A stretch of DNA of 64,000 bases from Herbiconiux aconitum (GCF_024979235.1 NZ_JANLCM010000002.1:434001-498000), one strand, 5' to 3'. Positions 17,761-25,821 are shown, counted from the first letter of the stretch. Notes: generated by a model from the letters alone, not told the origin. Numbers and translations: made by a program.

Positions 17761-17783
17761 TCATGTGTACGCTGTTCACATGA
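17761..17783. promoter_or_regulatory. Inverted repeat over the promoter and start of the MFS gene
   Basis: TCATGTG (17761-17767) and CACATGA (17777-17783) form perfect arms around a -10-like TACGCT (17768-17773). The ATG at 17780 lies in the right arm, seven bases after the -10 box, so the transcript would be leaderless. A regulator bound here would cover both promoter and start codon. Candidate only. Confidence 0.45.
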
Positions 17784-19168
17784 CCGAGCAGATCGCGGCC
17801 CCCGCCCACTGGAAACGCAACACCGCGCTGTTCCTCAGCGGGCAGACGATCTCGCTCTTCGGGTCGATGATCGTGCAATACGCGGTGATGTGGTACGTCA
17901 CGTTCGAAACCCGATCGGGTTTCGCGGTGGCGCTGTACGCCATCGCCGCGTTCCTGCCGCAGGGCATCGTGTCGATCTTCGGCGGTGTGTTCGCCGACCG
18001 CATGAACCGGCGCGTGCTGGTGATGCTGGCCGACGGCACCATCGCGGCTGTCACCCTGGTGCTCGCCCTGCTGATGCTGAACGGGGTCACCGATCTGTGG
18101 ATCATCCTGCTCGCCGTCGGCGTGCGCTCGATCGGCGCCGGAGTGCAGACGCCGGCCGTGCAGGCGATGATTCCGCAGATCGCGCCGCCCGATCAGCTGA
18201 TGCGGGTGAACGGCATCTTCCAGACCATCCAGTCCGCGATGGCGCTGCTCGCTCCCGCCGCTGCCGGTGCGGTGTTCGGGTTGTTCGGCATCGTGCCGGT
18301 CTTCTTCATCGACGTGATCACGGCGGCGATCGGCATCGTGTTCCTGGCCTTCGTGATCGTGCCGACGCTGTCTTCGATCGCCGAGAAGACCACGAGCTAC
18401 CGCCAAGACCTGGTCGAAGGCTTCCACTACATCTGGCGGCACCAGGTGGTGCGCTGGCTGCTTCTCGTCTTCGCCATCATCTTCCTGCTCACCGTCGCAC
18501 CGTCGTTCATCACGCCGCTCCTGGTCGCCCGCACCTTCGGAACGGATGTCTGGATGGTGACGGTGCTCGAGATCGCGTTCAGCGTCGGCATGCTGCTGGG
18601 CGGCGTGCTGGTGTCGACAGTGCTGGCGAAGTTCAGTCGGATCGGCTTGATCCTGTTCGCCACCTTCGGCTTCGCGGCGTTCACGATCGGGCTGGGGCTG
18701 AGCCCCAATCTCTGGGTGTTCTACGGGTTCATGTTCGGATTCGGCCTGCTCGTGCCGCTGTTCTCCGCACCGTTCATGACGCTGGTGCAAGAGACCGTCG
18801 ACCCCGAGAAGCACGGGCGCGTGTTCAGCTACGTGGGCATCGTGATGGCGTTGGCCACCCCGATCGGCATGCTGGTCTTCGGTCCGCTGGCCGACGTGAT
18901 CAGCGTGCAGACGTTGCTCGTGATCGCCGGGGTGGCGACCATTCTGGTCATCGTGGTGGCCATCCTGCTGCCGTCGGGGCGTGCCGCGATGGCGGCCGCT
19001 CGCGCCGCGCGGCCGGCGGAGGGAGAAGACGACGGCAGCGAGTCCGATCCGGGCGACTCGCACCCGGTGGAGGCAACCGAGGATGCCGGGCTTGCGGCCG
19101 ACGATGCGGCGTCACCGATCGCGGTCGACGAGGCGCGCGAGACGCGCGAGGCGCGCGACCAGCGCTGA
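17780..19168 (+). CDS. MFS efflux transporter (EntS/macrolide-efflux type)
   Basis: A 462-residue major facilitator protein with about twelve helices. FADRMNRRVLVMLADG between helices 2 and 3 is the MFS loop motif, and the opening LFLSGQTISLFGSMIVQYAVMWYV is typical of the MefA/EntS exporter group. The last 60 or so residues are an acidic, hydrophilic cytoplasmic tail. It probably exports a drug or siderophore-like compound; the substrate is unknown. The ATG is chosen for its leaderless distance from TACGCT; a GTG five codons upstream (17765) is the alternative. A large hairpin follows the stop. Confidence 0.88.
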   Translation: MTEQIAAPAHWKRNTALFLSGQTISLFGSMIVQYAVMWYVTFETRSGFAVALYAIAAFLPQGIVSIFGGVFADRMNRRVLVMLADGTIAAVTLVLALLMLNGVTDLWIILLAVGVRSIGAGVQTPAVQAMIPQIAPPDQLMRVNGIFQTIQSAMALLAPAAAGAVFGLFGIVPVFFIDVITAAIGIVFLAFVIVPTLSSIAEKTTSYRQDLVEGFHYIWRHQVVRWLLLVFAIIFLLTVAPSFITPLLVARTFGTDVWMVTVLEIAFSVGMLLGGVLVSTVLAKFSRIGLILFATFGFAAFTIGLGLSPNLWVFYGFMFGFGLLVPLFSAPFMTLVQETVDPEKHGRVFSYVGIVMALATPIGMLVFGPLADVISVQTLLVIAGVATILVIVVAILLPSGRAAMAAARAARPAEGEDDGSESDPGDSHPVEATEDAGLAADDAASPIAVDEARETREARDQR

Positions 19169-19173
19169 CCGTT

Positions 19174-19237
19174 TTTCGGGAGGAGCTGGGTCGAGCGATG
19201 CCCCACGGGCCGTCGCTCCCCGCAGCTCCTCCCGAAA
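19174..19237. terminator. Long hairpin between convergent MFS and aminopeptidase genes
   Basis: TTTCGGGAGGAGCTG (19174-19188) and CAGCTCCTCCCGAAA (19223-19237) are perfect 15-base inverted repeats. A shorter inner pair, GAGCGA and TCGCTC, lies in the 34-base loop. It fills most of the 90-base gap between two convergent genes. Runs of T precede the left arm and A follows the right arm, so it could act as a bidirectional terminator. Confidence 0.7.
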
Positions 19238-19258
19238 CGCGGTGCCGGAAGCAGGCCC

Positions 19259-20557
19259 CTACTCGTCGTCGGGCGCGAAGAACGCGGCGATCGCTGCCGA
19301 AAGAGCGACCAGGTCGTCGACGTGGGCGAGTTCGCGGGCGGAGTGCATCGAGAGCAGCGGCGCGCCGACGTCGACGGTGCGGATGCCGAGGCGGGTCGCG
19401 GTGAGGGGTCCGATCGTCGACCCGCACGGCACTGTGTTGTTCGACACGAACTCCTGATAGGGCACGCCCGCTTGCGCGCAGGCCCGGCTCCAGAGGGCCG
19501 CGCCCGGCGCATCCGTCGCGTAGCGCTGGTTCGCGTTGATCTTCAGGAGCGGACCCCGTCCGGCCACCGGCAGGTTCGCGGGATCGTGCCGCTCGGGATA
19601 GTTCGGGTGCACGGAGTGGCCGGCGTCGGACGAGAGGCACCACGACGCGGCCAGGGCCCGCGCTCGCTCATCGACCGAGGCGCCCAGTGCCGCGCCGATG
19701 CGGGTGAGCACGTCGTCGAGGAACGGTCCGCTCGCCCCCGACCGCGACTCCGACCCCAGCTCCTCGTGGTCGAAGGCGGCGAACACCGGGATGCCGTCGG
19801 GCGACGCCGCATCCGCCACCTCGAGCAGTGCGGTGAGGCCGGCGTGCACGGAGGTGAGGTTGTCGAGGCGGCCGGCTGCGAACAGCGCGTCGTCGAGGCC
19901 GAAGCGGGCGGGCGGGTTGGTGTCGGCGGTGAGGATGTCGTAGCCCGCGATCTCTTCGCCCGCATCGGGGCCCGACCCGAGCCCGGCGAACTCGGCGAGC
20001 AGGCCGACGAGGTCGGCCTGCGAGACGTCGCCCACGCCGAAGACGGGTGCGGTGTGGCGCTGACGATCCAGGGTGAGGCCGTTGTTCGCCTCGCGGTCGA
20101 GGTGGATGGCGAGCTGCGGGATGCGCAGGAACGGTCCGGTGCGCACCAACCGTTGCTCCCCGTCACGGGTCACGATGCGCCCGGCGAGTTCGAGTTCACG
20201 ATCGAGCCAGGAGTTCAGCAGTGGGCCGCCGTAGACCTCGACCCCGGCCTGCAGCCAGCCGTTCGAGCCGATGGTCGGGCGTGGCTTGAGTTTGAACCCG
20301 GGGGAGTCGGTGTGCGCTCCGAGAATGCGGAACGGCGTGAGCGGCCCGGTGCCCTCGGGAAGCACCCAGGCGATGATCGCCCCGTCACGGATGACGTGGT
20401 AGCGGCCGGGTTCGGCGGTCCACGCCTCGGTCTCCTCGAGCGCCCGGAACCCCGCCGCTTCGAGCCGGCGCCCGGCCTCGGCGGCCGCGTGGTAGGAGGA
20501 GGGTGACGACCGGATGAATTCGGCGAAGTCGTCGATGTAGGTGGAGGTGTCGGGCAT
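19259..20557 (-). CDS. M18-family aminopeptidase
   Basis: A 432-residue zinc aminopeptidase of the M18 (aspartyl aminopeptidase) family. Metal and catalytic motifs occur in order: LGAHTDSPGFKLKP, AGRLDNLTSVHAGL, FDHEELGS, SSDAGHSVHPNYP, NNTVPCGSTIGP and SMHSAREL. All expected His, Asp and Glu ligands are present. It removes N-terminal, often acidic, residues from peptides in the cytoplasm as a large multimer. The gene stands alone, with a terminator hairpin at its 3' side and a large repeat-filled gap upstream. Confidence 0.93.
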   Translation of the reverse strand: MPDTSTYIDDFAEFIRSSPSSYHAAAEAGRRLEAAGFRALEETEAWTAEPGRYHVIRDGAIIAWVLPEGTGPLTPFRILGAHTDSPGFKLKPRPTIGSNGWLQAGVEVYGGPLLNSWLDRELELAGRIVTRDGEQRLVRTGPFLRIPQLAIHLDREANNGLTLDRQRHTAPVFGVGDVSQADLVGLLAEFAGLGSGPDAGEEIAGYDILTADTNPPARFGLDDALFAAGRLDNLTSVHAGLTALLEVADAASPDGIPVFAAFDHEELGSESRSGASGPFLDDVLTRIGAALGASVDERARALAASWCLSSDAGHSVHPNYPERHDPANLPVAGRGPLLKINANQRYATDAPGAALWSRACAQAGVPYQEFVSNNTVPCGSTIGPLTATRLGIRTVDVGAPLLSMHSARELAHVDDLVALSAAIAAFFAPDDE

Positions 20558-20566
20558 GAGGCTATT

Positions 20567-20969
20567 CTGCCGGAGGGCCCGTGCTTCGCGCGGGCTCTCC
20601 GGGTCGCGCCGGTCCTTGCCCGGCGCGAGGCGACATGTTCGGCTGAGGTCGCTGACGCGGCCTCGGCCTCACCCTGGGTCGTTGAGCGCGGCCCGCGGCC
20701 TGCGGTCTCGTTCCCCACGACTTGGGAAACGAGAACGAAACGACGGAGGCGGCGCGGCTTTACGGGTGGAGGCTCCGTCGTTTCCGGGGTGGGGCCCGAA
20801 ACTCCGTCGTTCCGCACACGAGCGCACGGCACGGCACGCAACAGGCCCTACTCAACGACCCAGGGTGACGGCGAGGCCGCGAAGCGACCTCACCGGAACA
20901 CGTGGCGCGGCGCCGGGCAGGGACCGGCGCCGCCCGAGGACGCCGCGCGAAGCACGGCGCCCGAGGCAG
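20567..20969. repeat. Nested inverted repeat filling a 424-base gene-free gap
   Basis: The gap 20558-20981 has no gene. Left arm 20567-20686 and right arm 20851-20969 are imperfect inverted copies of about 120 bases. Exact shared blocks include an 18-base block that ends the left arm with GGGTCGTTGAG, the 15-base CCGTGCTTCGCGCGG, and TGAGGTCGCT. Each arm also folds on itself. The central part holds another hairpin (TCTCGTTCCC with GGAAACGAGA) and the pair GAAACGACGGAG (20737-20748) / CTCCGTCGTTTC (20773-20784), with a third near-copy at 20802-20812. It looks like paired REP-type elements or a small non-autonomous element. Confidence 0.8.
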
Positions 20970-20981
20970 CTAGCACAGCAG

Positions 20982-22061
20982 CTACCACCCCGCGAGCAGC
21001 GACTCTTCCCTCTCCACCGCCAGCCCCGGCGTCGGCCGGTCGGGGCGGAGCGGCGCGACACCGCCGATCGAGCGGAGCCAGGTCCAGGTGTCGAGCACCG
21101 TGTCGGCGAGGGGGCGGAAGCGCAGTCCGGCCGCGAGCGCTGCGGAGACGTCGCCGCGGTGCATCGCGTCGTGGTCGGGGCCGGTCGGCAGCCAGATCGG
21201 CAGCTCGGTCCAGGGCTCGATCCCGGCGGCGAGGATGCGGTCCTCCGGCACCCAGCGCAGCCGGGCATCCGAACCGGTCGCGGTGATGCAGGCGGTCAGC
21301 AGTTCGCCGAGGGTGTGCTGTCCGGCCGGCGTCACGACGTTGAAGGGCCCGGATGCGCCCTCGAGGCCGGCATCGAGCGCGAACTCCGCGAGGTCACGGG
21401 CGTCGACGTATTGGATGCCGGCGTCCGGATGCCCGGGCGCGAGCACGTCGCCGCCGCGCGCGATCCGCGTCAGCCACCAGGGAAGCCGCCCGATGTTCTC
21501 GTAGGGGCCGAGCACGAGACCGGGGCGCAGCAGGAGTGCCCGCTTGCCGAACACCTCCTGCAGCGCGAGTTCGGCCCCCGCCTTGCCGCGCGCGTAGTCG
21601 ACCTCGAGCGCGGGCGGCACCCCGAAACCCGTGCCCGGGGTGCCGAGGTGGCGGCCGGCCGCCACGGCCTCGGCGTCGCCGTCGGACGGGTTCGCCGGCA
21701 CGAGCGGCGCCGACTCGTCGGCACCTGCCGGCAGCGGATCGGCGTGCACCGAGCGGCTCGAGACGAGCGTGTAGCGATCGGCGAGCGGCGCCAGCGCCCG
21801 CGCGCTGTCGCGCACGGCGAAGGGCTCCCACGACCAGGTGTCGACCACGAGGTCCCACCGGCCGGCCCGGGATGCCTCGTCGAGCAGGCCCGCCAGGGCG
21901 CGACCACCTGGTTCCCGTCGATCGCCGATGACGGAGGTCACACCAGGCGCCGTCGGATGCGTGCCGCGGGTGAGCGTGGTCACGGCGGCACCGCGGGCGA
22001 GCGCGGCCTGCACGACGGCGGTGCCGACGAATTCGGTGCCGCCCAGCACGAGGATTCTCAT
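20982..22061 (-). CDS. NAD-dependent epimerase/dehydratase-family protein
   Basis: A 359-residue extended SDR-type protein. The N-terminal Rossmann motif is MRILVLGGTEFVGTAVV, and GIQYVDARDLAEFAL in the C-terminal half is typical of isoflavone-reductase and epimerase-like members. LEVDYARGKAGAEL holds the Tyr-x-x-x-Lys pair in modified spacing. Its substrate is unknown; relatives act on nucleotide sugars or small metabolites. The start is the ATG giving the Rossmann motif at residue 2; the frame stays open for 400 bases upstream across the divergent promoter, which is not coding. It diverges from a small lipoprotein gene. Confidence 0.85.
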   Translation of the reverse strand: MRILVLGGTEFVGTAVVQAALARGAAVTTLTRGTHPTAPGVTSVIGDRREPGGRALAGLLDEASRAGRWDLVVDTWSWEPFAVRDSARALAPLADRYTLVSSRSVHADPLPAGADESAPLVPANPSDGDAEAVAAGRHLGTPGTGFGVPPALEVDYARGKAGAELALQEVFGKRALLLRPGLVLGPYENIGRLPWWLTRIARGGDVLAPGHPDAGIQYVDARDLAEFALDAGLEGASGPFNVVTPAGQHTLGELLTACITATGSDARLRWVPEDRILAAGIEPWTELPIWLPTGPDHDAMHRGDVSAALAAGLRFRPLADTVLDTWTWLRSIGGVAPLRPDRPTPGLAVEREESLLAGW

Positions 22062-22098
22062 GACCCGAGTCAACCGCACCGAGCCCGCCATGGCGACG

Positions 22099-22119
22099 CC
22101 GTCTGCTCGGAGCAGACGG
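22099..22119. promoter_or_regulatory. 21-base palindrome between epimerase and lipoprotein genes
   Basis: CCGTCTGCTC-G-GAGCAGACGG is a perfect inverted repeat with ten-base arms around one base. It lies in the divergent promoter region, 15 bases upstream of a -10-like TAGTCT (22134-22139) for the lipoprotein gene. It has the size and symmetry of a dimeric repressor site. No regulator gene lies beside it. Confidence 0.5.
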
Positions 22120-22188
22120 TCACTTTCGTGCCCTAGTCTCGTTCGGAGAAGTCCGGGTGCCGTTTCGGCCAGCCTCCAGGAGACCCTC

Positions 22189-22641
22189 ATGCGTTCGCGA
22201 ACCCTCGCCCTCGCGATCCCCGCGCTCACCGTCGTCGCGGGTGCGCTCGTCGTCGCCGGGTGCACCGCGCATCCGACCGACGCGTATTCGAAGATCGCGC
22301 ACCTCGACCAAGGCACCGTTCTCGCCAAGGGCGAGACGCCGCCCGTCGTTCCGGGAACCGATTCGGAGATCGTGCGCTCCTCGCTGCGGTTGCTCGCCGT
22401 GCACGACGAGACGGAGTTCTGGGTGGGTGTGACGCGCGACGACGACGTCTGCTTCATCGCGGAGGGCACCCTCTCCGGCGAGCAGACCGAGGCGAGCTGC
22501 GTCGACGCCGAGAGCTTCGGCCGCTACGGCGCGACCCTGCGGCTGGAGTCGCCGGAGCAGCGCGTGTGGCTGCACACCGAGTACATGACGGTGGGCACGA
22601 ACTGGACCGAGATCTCGGCCAACATCGCCGTGCGCAGCTGA
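22189..22641 (+). CDS. Small predicted lipoprotein of unknown function
   Basis: A 150-residue protein with a lipoprotein signal peptide; lipobox VAGC, Cys25 lipidated. The mature part is small, hydrophilic and beta-rich in appearance, with two Cys (DDVCFIAEG and EASCVDAES) that could form a disulfide outside the cell. I do not recognise the family. CCAGGAGA gives the ribosome-binding site. The gene is flanked by copies of a 12-base motif in opposite orientation (22145-22156 and 22670-22681). It is monocistronic and ends in a large hairpin. Confidence 0.8.
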   Translation: MRSRTLALAIPALTVVAGALVVAGCTAHPTDAYSKIAHLDQGTVLAKGETPPVVPGTDSEIVRSSLRLLAVHDETEFWVGVTRDDDVCFIAEGTLSGEQTEASCVDAESFGRYGATLRLESPEQRVWLHTEYMTVGTNWTEISANIAVRS

Positions 22642-22670
22642 CCTAGCTCTACCGCACCGACCGGGATCTC

Positions 22671-22742
22671 CGGACTTCTCCACGCGACGCGCCGACCTCG
22701 CCCGCAGGGCTCGGTGCTTCGCGTCTGGTTGGGAGAAGTCCG
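22671..22742. terminator. Hairpin between convergent lipoprotein and TetR genes
   Basis: CGGACTTCTCC (22671-22681) and GGAGAAGTCCG (22732-22742) are perfect 11-base inverted repeats, with an inner pair ACGCGA/TCGCGT close to them. It occupies the gap between two convergent genes and may terminate both. The same 12-base core also occurs in the 5' leader of the lipoprotein gene at 22145-22156. Confidence 0.65.
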
Positions 22743-22749
22743 CGCCGGG

Positions 22750-23751
22750 TCAGGCGTCGCGGCGCTTCGCCGCCCGCTTCTCTTCGGCGGCGGCCTCCTT
22801 GGCGGCCACCTTGTCAGCTCGCGCCCGCGCCGCGACGAGCGCCTCGCGCTCACGCTTCAGCGCCTCACGCAGCTTCTGCTCCGCCTCGCGTCGGGCCTGG
22901 GCGGCCGCGCGCACCTTCTCGTCCTTCGGGTAGAAGTCACGGCGGTCGGCCGTCGCCCGGTCGAGGGGGGCCGGGTCATCCGGCGTGCCCTCCGACCGCC
23001 GCTGCAGGTGCTGCGCGATTCCGTCGAGGATGCGCTGCAGCCCGTACTCGAAATCGTCGAAGCCGTCGTCGTCGCGCTCCAGGTCGTCGAGGTAGGCACC
23101 CGAGGCGAAGACGGGACCGAGGTAGGGAAAGCGCTCCTCGGTGACGAGGGTGGCGAGCGCGGCGCCGTAGTTCGTGCCCGGCACCGCGGCCTGCGGCCCG
23201 GCCTGGGCAGTGGCCTGCCGGATGTCGCGCTCGAGGGTGCCGAAGGTGCGGCTGTAGCCGGTGGCGAGGAGGATCGTGGCCATCTTCTCGGTGTCGGAGA
23301 GGCCGGTGTCGCGGAGGCAGCGCAGCCCCCAGTCGACGATCCGCAGGTTGTTCGGGGTGATCGGCACGCCGCCGATCGGGATGTCGGCGTACCACGGATG
23401 CGCTCGGAAGACCGCCAGCGTCAGCGTCACCCACTCGTGCAGTTCGGCCCGCCAGTCGGAAACCCTGGGCTCCGGCGGCGTCGGGATGTCGAGCGCGGCA
23501 TCCTGCATCAGCAGCAGCAGGTCGTCTTTGCTCGTGATGTAGCGGTAGAGCGACATCGTGGTGAAGCCGAGGGAGGTGGCGACCCGGTTCATCGAGACGG
23601 CGCCGATGCCCTCGGCGTCGGCCAGTTCGATGGCGGCCTCGACGATGCGCTCGATGCTCAGCTCGCGGCGCGGACCTTTGTGTGGCTGCTCGGCGACGCC
23701 CCAGGAGAGGGCGACCGCGTGCGGGAGGGCGACGTCGTCGAGATCGGTCAT
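22750..23751 (-). CDS. TetR-family regulator with charged coiled-coil tail
   Basis: A 333-residue TetR regulator, longer than the usual 190-230. The helix-turn-helix is near residues 45-85 (GIGAVSMNRVATSLGFTTMSLYRYITSKDDL). The effector domain follows, and then about 80 C-terminal residues that are very rich in Lys, Arg, Ala and Glu (AEEKRAAKRRDA at the end) and likely form a coiled coil. The start is the ATG with GAGGGA upstream; an in-frame ATG 14 codons earlier is less likely. It lies 63 bases downstream of the DrrAB-like exporter genes and probably represses them. Confidence 0.88.
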   Translation of the reverse strand: MTDLDDVALPHAVALSWGVAEQPHKGPRRELSIERIVEAAIELADAEGIGAVSMNRVATSLGFTTMSLYRYITSKDDLLLLMQDAALDIPTPPEPRVSDWRAELHEWVTLTLAVFRAHPWYADIPIGGVPITPNNLRIVDWGLRCLRDTGLSDTEKMATILLATGYSRTFGTLERDIRQATAQAGPQAAVPGTNYGAALATLVTEERFPYLGPVFASGAYLDDLERDDDGFDDFEYGLQRILDGIAQHLQRRSEGTPDDPAPLDRATADRRDFYPKDEKVRAAAQARREAEQKLREALKREREALVAARARADKVAAKEAAAEEKRAAKRRDA

Positions 23752-23814
23752 CGTGGTTCCCTCCCGCCGCGGCAGATGCGCCTGAGCTGTCATTCTAGGG
23801 GCGACTTCCCGGCC

Positions 23815-24675
23815 TCACTGGGAGGTGCGGCGACGGTACGCGAGCGTCGCGGTGAGGTAGCTCGCCACGAGCACGCCGACCAGCCAGGCGAGGGCTTCCC
23901 ACAGTGACGCGCCGGGCTGCTGGCCGCTCAGCAGGGCGCGGAGGGTCTCGATGATCGGCGTGAAGGGCTGGTTCTCGGCGAAGCCGCGGAGCCATTCCGG
24001 CATGGTGTCGACCGGTACGAATCCGCTCGAGACGTAGGGCAGGAAGAGAAACACGAAGTTGATGCTCGCGGCGGCGTCGACGCTGAGGAACAGGCCTGCC
24101 GCAGAGGCGAGCCAGGTGAACGCGACGATGACGAGCGTGGCGAAGCCGAGCGCCCCCAGCCAGCCCAGCGCATCCGCCGTGGGCCGGAATCCGAGCAGCA
24201 GCGCGACTCCGACGACGGGGATGCAGGCCGCGAGGTTGCGCAGCACACTCGCCATCACGTGGCCGAAGAGCACTGCCGGTCCGAAGATCGGCAGGGTCTT
24301 GAAGCGGTCGAAGGTGCCGCTCGTGAGATCCTGCGCGACACCGATCGCGGTCGATGCCGAGCCGAAGCCGAGGCAGAGGATGAGCACGCCCGGCACGACG
24401 TAGTCGATGTACCTGCCGCCGTCGTCGATCGCTCCGCCGAACACCACGACGAACACGAGCATGATGGCCACCGGGATGGCGAAGGCGGTGACGAGGCTGT
24501 CGACACTGCGCACCGTGCGGCGGAGCTCCCGAGCCACCATCGCGCCGATGTCACTGAAGCCGCGCCCGAGGGCTGTGCCGTGCGCGGGGGCTCCGCGGAA
24601 TCCGCCAGGACCCGAGGATGTCGCCGGGGCAAGAGCGCCGTCGGAGCGGGTCAGGGTAGGGGAGTAACTGGTCAT
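23815..24675 (-). CDS. ABC-2 type permease (DrrB-like)
   Basis: A 286-residue permease. A Pro/Gly-rich cytoplasmic N-terminus of about 45 residues precedes six helices of the ABC-2 exporter fold; DLTSGTFDRFKTLPI and LPYVSSGFVPVDTMPEWLRGFAENQPFTPII are typical DrrB-type segments. It forms the membrane part of a drug or lipid exporter. Its ATG overlaps the stop of the ATPase gene by four bases, so the pair is coupled. A longer open frame upstream is in the wrong frame for the ATPase and is ignored. Confidence 0.92.
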   Translation of the reverse strand: MTSYSPTLTRSDGALAPATSSGPGGFRGAPAHGTALGRGFSDIGAMVARELRRTVRSVDSLVTAFAIPVAIMLVFVVVFGGAIDDGGRYIDYVVPGVLILCLGFGSASTAIGVAQDLTSGTFDRFKTLPIFGPAVLFGHVMASVLRNLAACIPVVGVALLLGFRPTADALGWLGALGFATLVIVAFTWLASAAGLFLSVDAAASINFVFLFLPYVSSGFVPVDTMPEWLRGFAENQPFTPIIETLRALLSGQQPGASLWEALAWLVGVLVASYLTATLAYRRRTSQ

Positions 24676-25667
24676 GCTGCCACCTCGTTCGTCTGGTCGG
24701 TGCGGGTGTCGGTCTGGTCGCGGGTCTGGTCGTCGGCGCGCACGTGTCCGGTCAGGGCGAGGAAGACGTCGTCGAGCGATGGCTTCACGATGGTGATGTC
24801 GGCGACGTCGAGGCCGTGCGCCGATGCCCCGTCGAGCGCCTCTCGGATCGTGCGCACCGGGGTGTCGCTCGCGATCGCGATGCCGAATCCGTCGGTGTCG
24901 GCGGCGGCCTCGCCGAGCCCGGCGGCGATCGCGGTGCGGGCGTCGTCGGCGTTCCCGAACAGCACCTCCACCCGGCCCCCGCTCACCCGTGACTTCAACT
25001 CGTCGGCGGTGCCGGAGGCGATGACCCGGCCGTCGTCGAGCACGGCGACGTGGTCGGCCAGCTGGTCGGCTTCCTCGAGGTATTGCGTGGTGAGCAGGAT
25101 CGTGGTGCCTGCGGCGGCCAGCGCACGCACGACCTCCCACATCTGCGCCCGACTTCGTGGGTCGAGCCCGGTGGTGGGTTCGTCGAGAAAGACGACGGGC
25201 GGCTCGGCGATCAGGCTGATGGCGAGGTCGAGGCGTCGCCGCATCCCCCCGGAGTAGGTGCCGGCGCGTCGGCCCGCGGCCTCCGTGAGGTCGAATTGCT
25301 GGAGCAGCTCGTCGGTGCGTCGGCGGGCGGCGCGACTGCCGAGGTGGGCCAGGCGCGACATCATCAGAAGGTTCTCGCGGCCGGTCTGGAACGCGTCGAC
25401 CGAGGCGTACTGCCCGGTCAGGCTGATGACGCGGCGCACGCGCTCAGGATGCTTCGCGACGTCGATCCCGCCGATGATCGCTCGTCCGCGATCGGCTGCG
25501 ACGAGGGTGGTGAGGATGTTGACGGTGGTGGTCTTGCCCGCGCCGTTGGGTCCGAGCAGGGCGAAGATCTCGCCCGCCGCGACGGCGAAGTCGACGCCTC
25601 GTAGCACGGCGTGCGCGCCGTACGACTTGGCAAGGCCGGTCACCTCGATGACAGGGTCGGTGCTCAT
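24672..25667 (-). CDS. ABC transporter ATP-binding protein (DrrA-like)
   Basis: A 331-residue exporter ATPase. Walker A is LLGPNGAGKTTTVN near residue 38, the signature is YSGGMRRRLDL, Walker B is VVFLDEPTTGLD, and the switch His is replaced by Gln in LLTTQYLEEADQ, as is usual in DrrA proteins. The C-terminal 100 residues are the extension typical of daunorubicin-resistance-type ATPases. It pairs with the ABC-2 permease downstream. Upstream (25685-25726) overlapping inverted repeats suggest control by the TetR protein encoded at the end of the cluster. Confidence 0.93.
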   Translation of the reverse strand: MSTDPVIEVTGLAKSYGAHAVLRGVDFAVAAGEIFALLGPNGAGKTTTVNILTTLVAADRGRAIIGGIDVAKHPERVRRVISLTGQYASVDAFQTGRENLLMMSRLAHLGSRAARRRTDELLQQFDLTEAAGRRAGTYSGGMRRRLDLAISLIAEPPVVFLDEPTTGLDPRSRAQMWEVVRALAAAGTTILLTTQYLEEADQLADHVAVLDDGRVIASGTADELKSRVSGGRVEVLFGNADDARTAIAAGLGEAAADTDGFGIAIASDTPVRTIREALDGASAHGLDVADITIVKPSLDDVFLALTGHVRADDQTRDQTDTRTDQTNEVAA

Positions 25668-25684
25668 GGTTTCTCCATTCGTTC

Positions 25685-25726
25685 TGTGTATGCCTTACAC
25701 ACGTGTACAAGATACACAGTGTGTAT
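25685..25726. promoter_or_regulatory. Overlapping inverted repeats upstream of the DrrAB-like operon
   Basis: Three repeats stack in 42 bases: TGTGTA-N5-TACACA (25685-25701), TACAC-AC-GTGTA (25696-25707) and ATACACA-G-TGTGTAT (25712-25726). All share the half-site TACAC/GTGTA. They lie 18 bases before the ATPase start and also next to the start region of the divergent PhzF gene, so a TetR dimer pair could control both directions. Confidence 0.65.
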
Positions 25727-25821
25727 AGGGTACGCAATACCCTTCGAACGCAGCCTGAGAAGGCCACCGGATGCGATGCGGCGGCTTGAGGTGCACGCCG
25801 AGCGGCGCGCAGACTCGAACC

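Noticed and set aside
20558..20981. CRISPR array or tandem repeats in the repeat-filled gap
   Set aside because: The repeats are inverted and nested, not evenly spaced direct repeats with unique spacers.
22670..22742. Insertion-sequence ends around the small lipoprotein gene
   Set aside because: No transposase and no target duplication; the downstream copies form a hairpin between convergent genes, so a terminator is the simpler reading.
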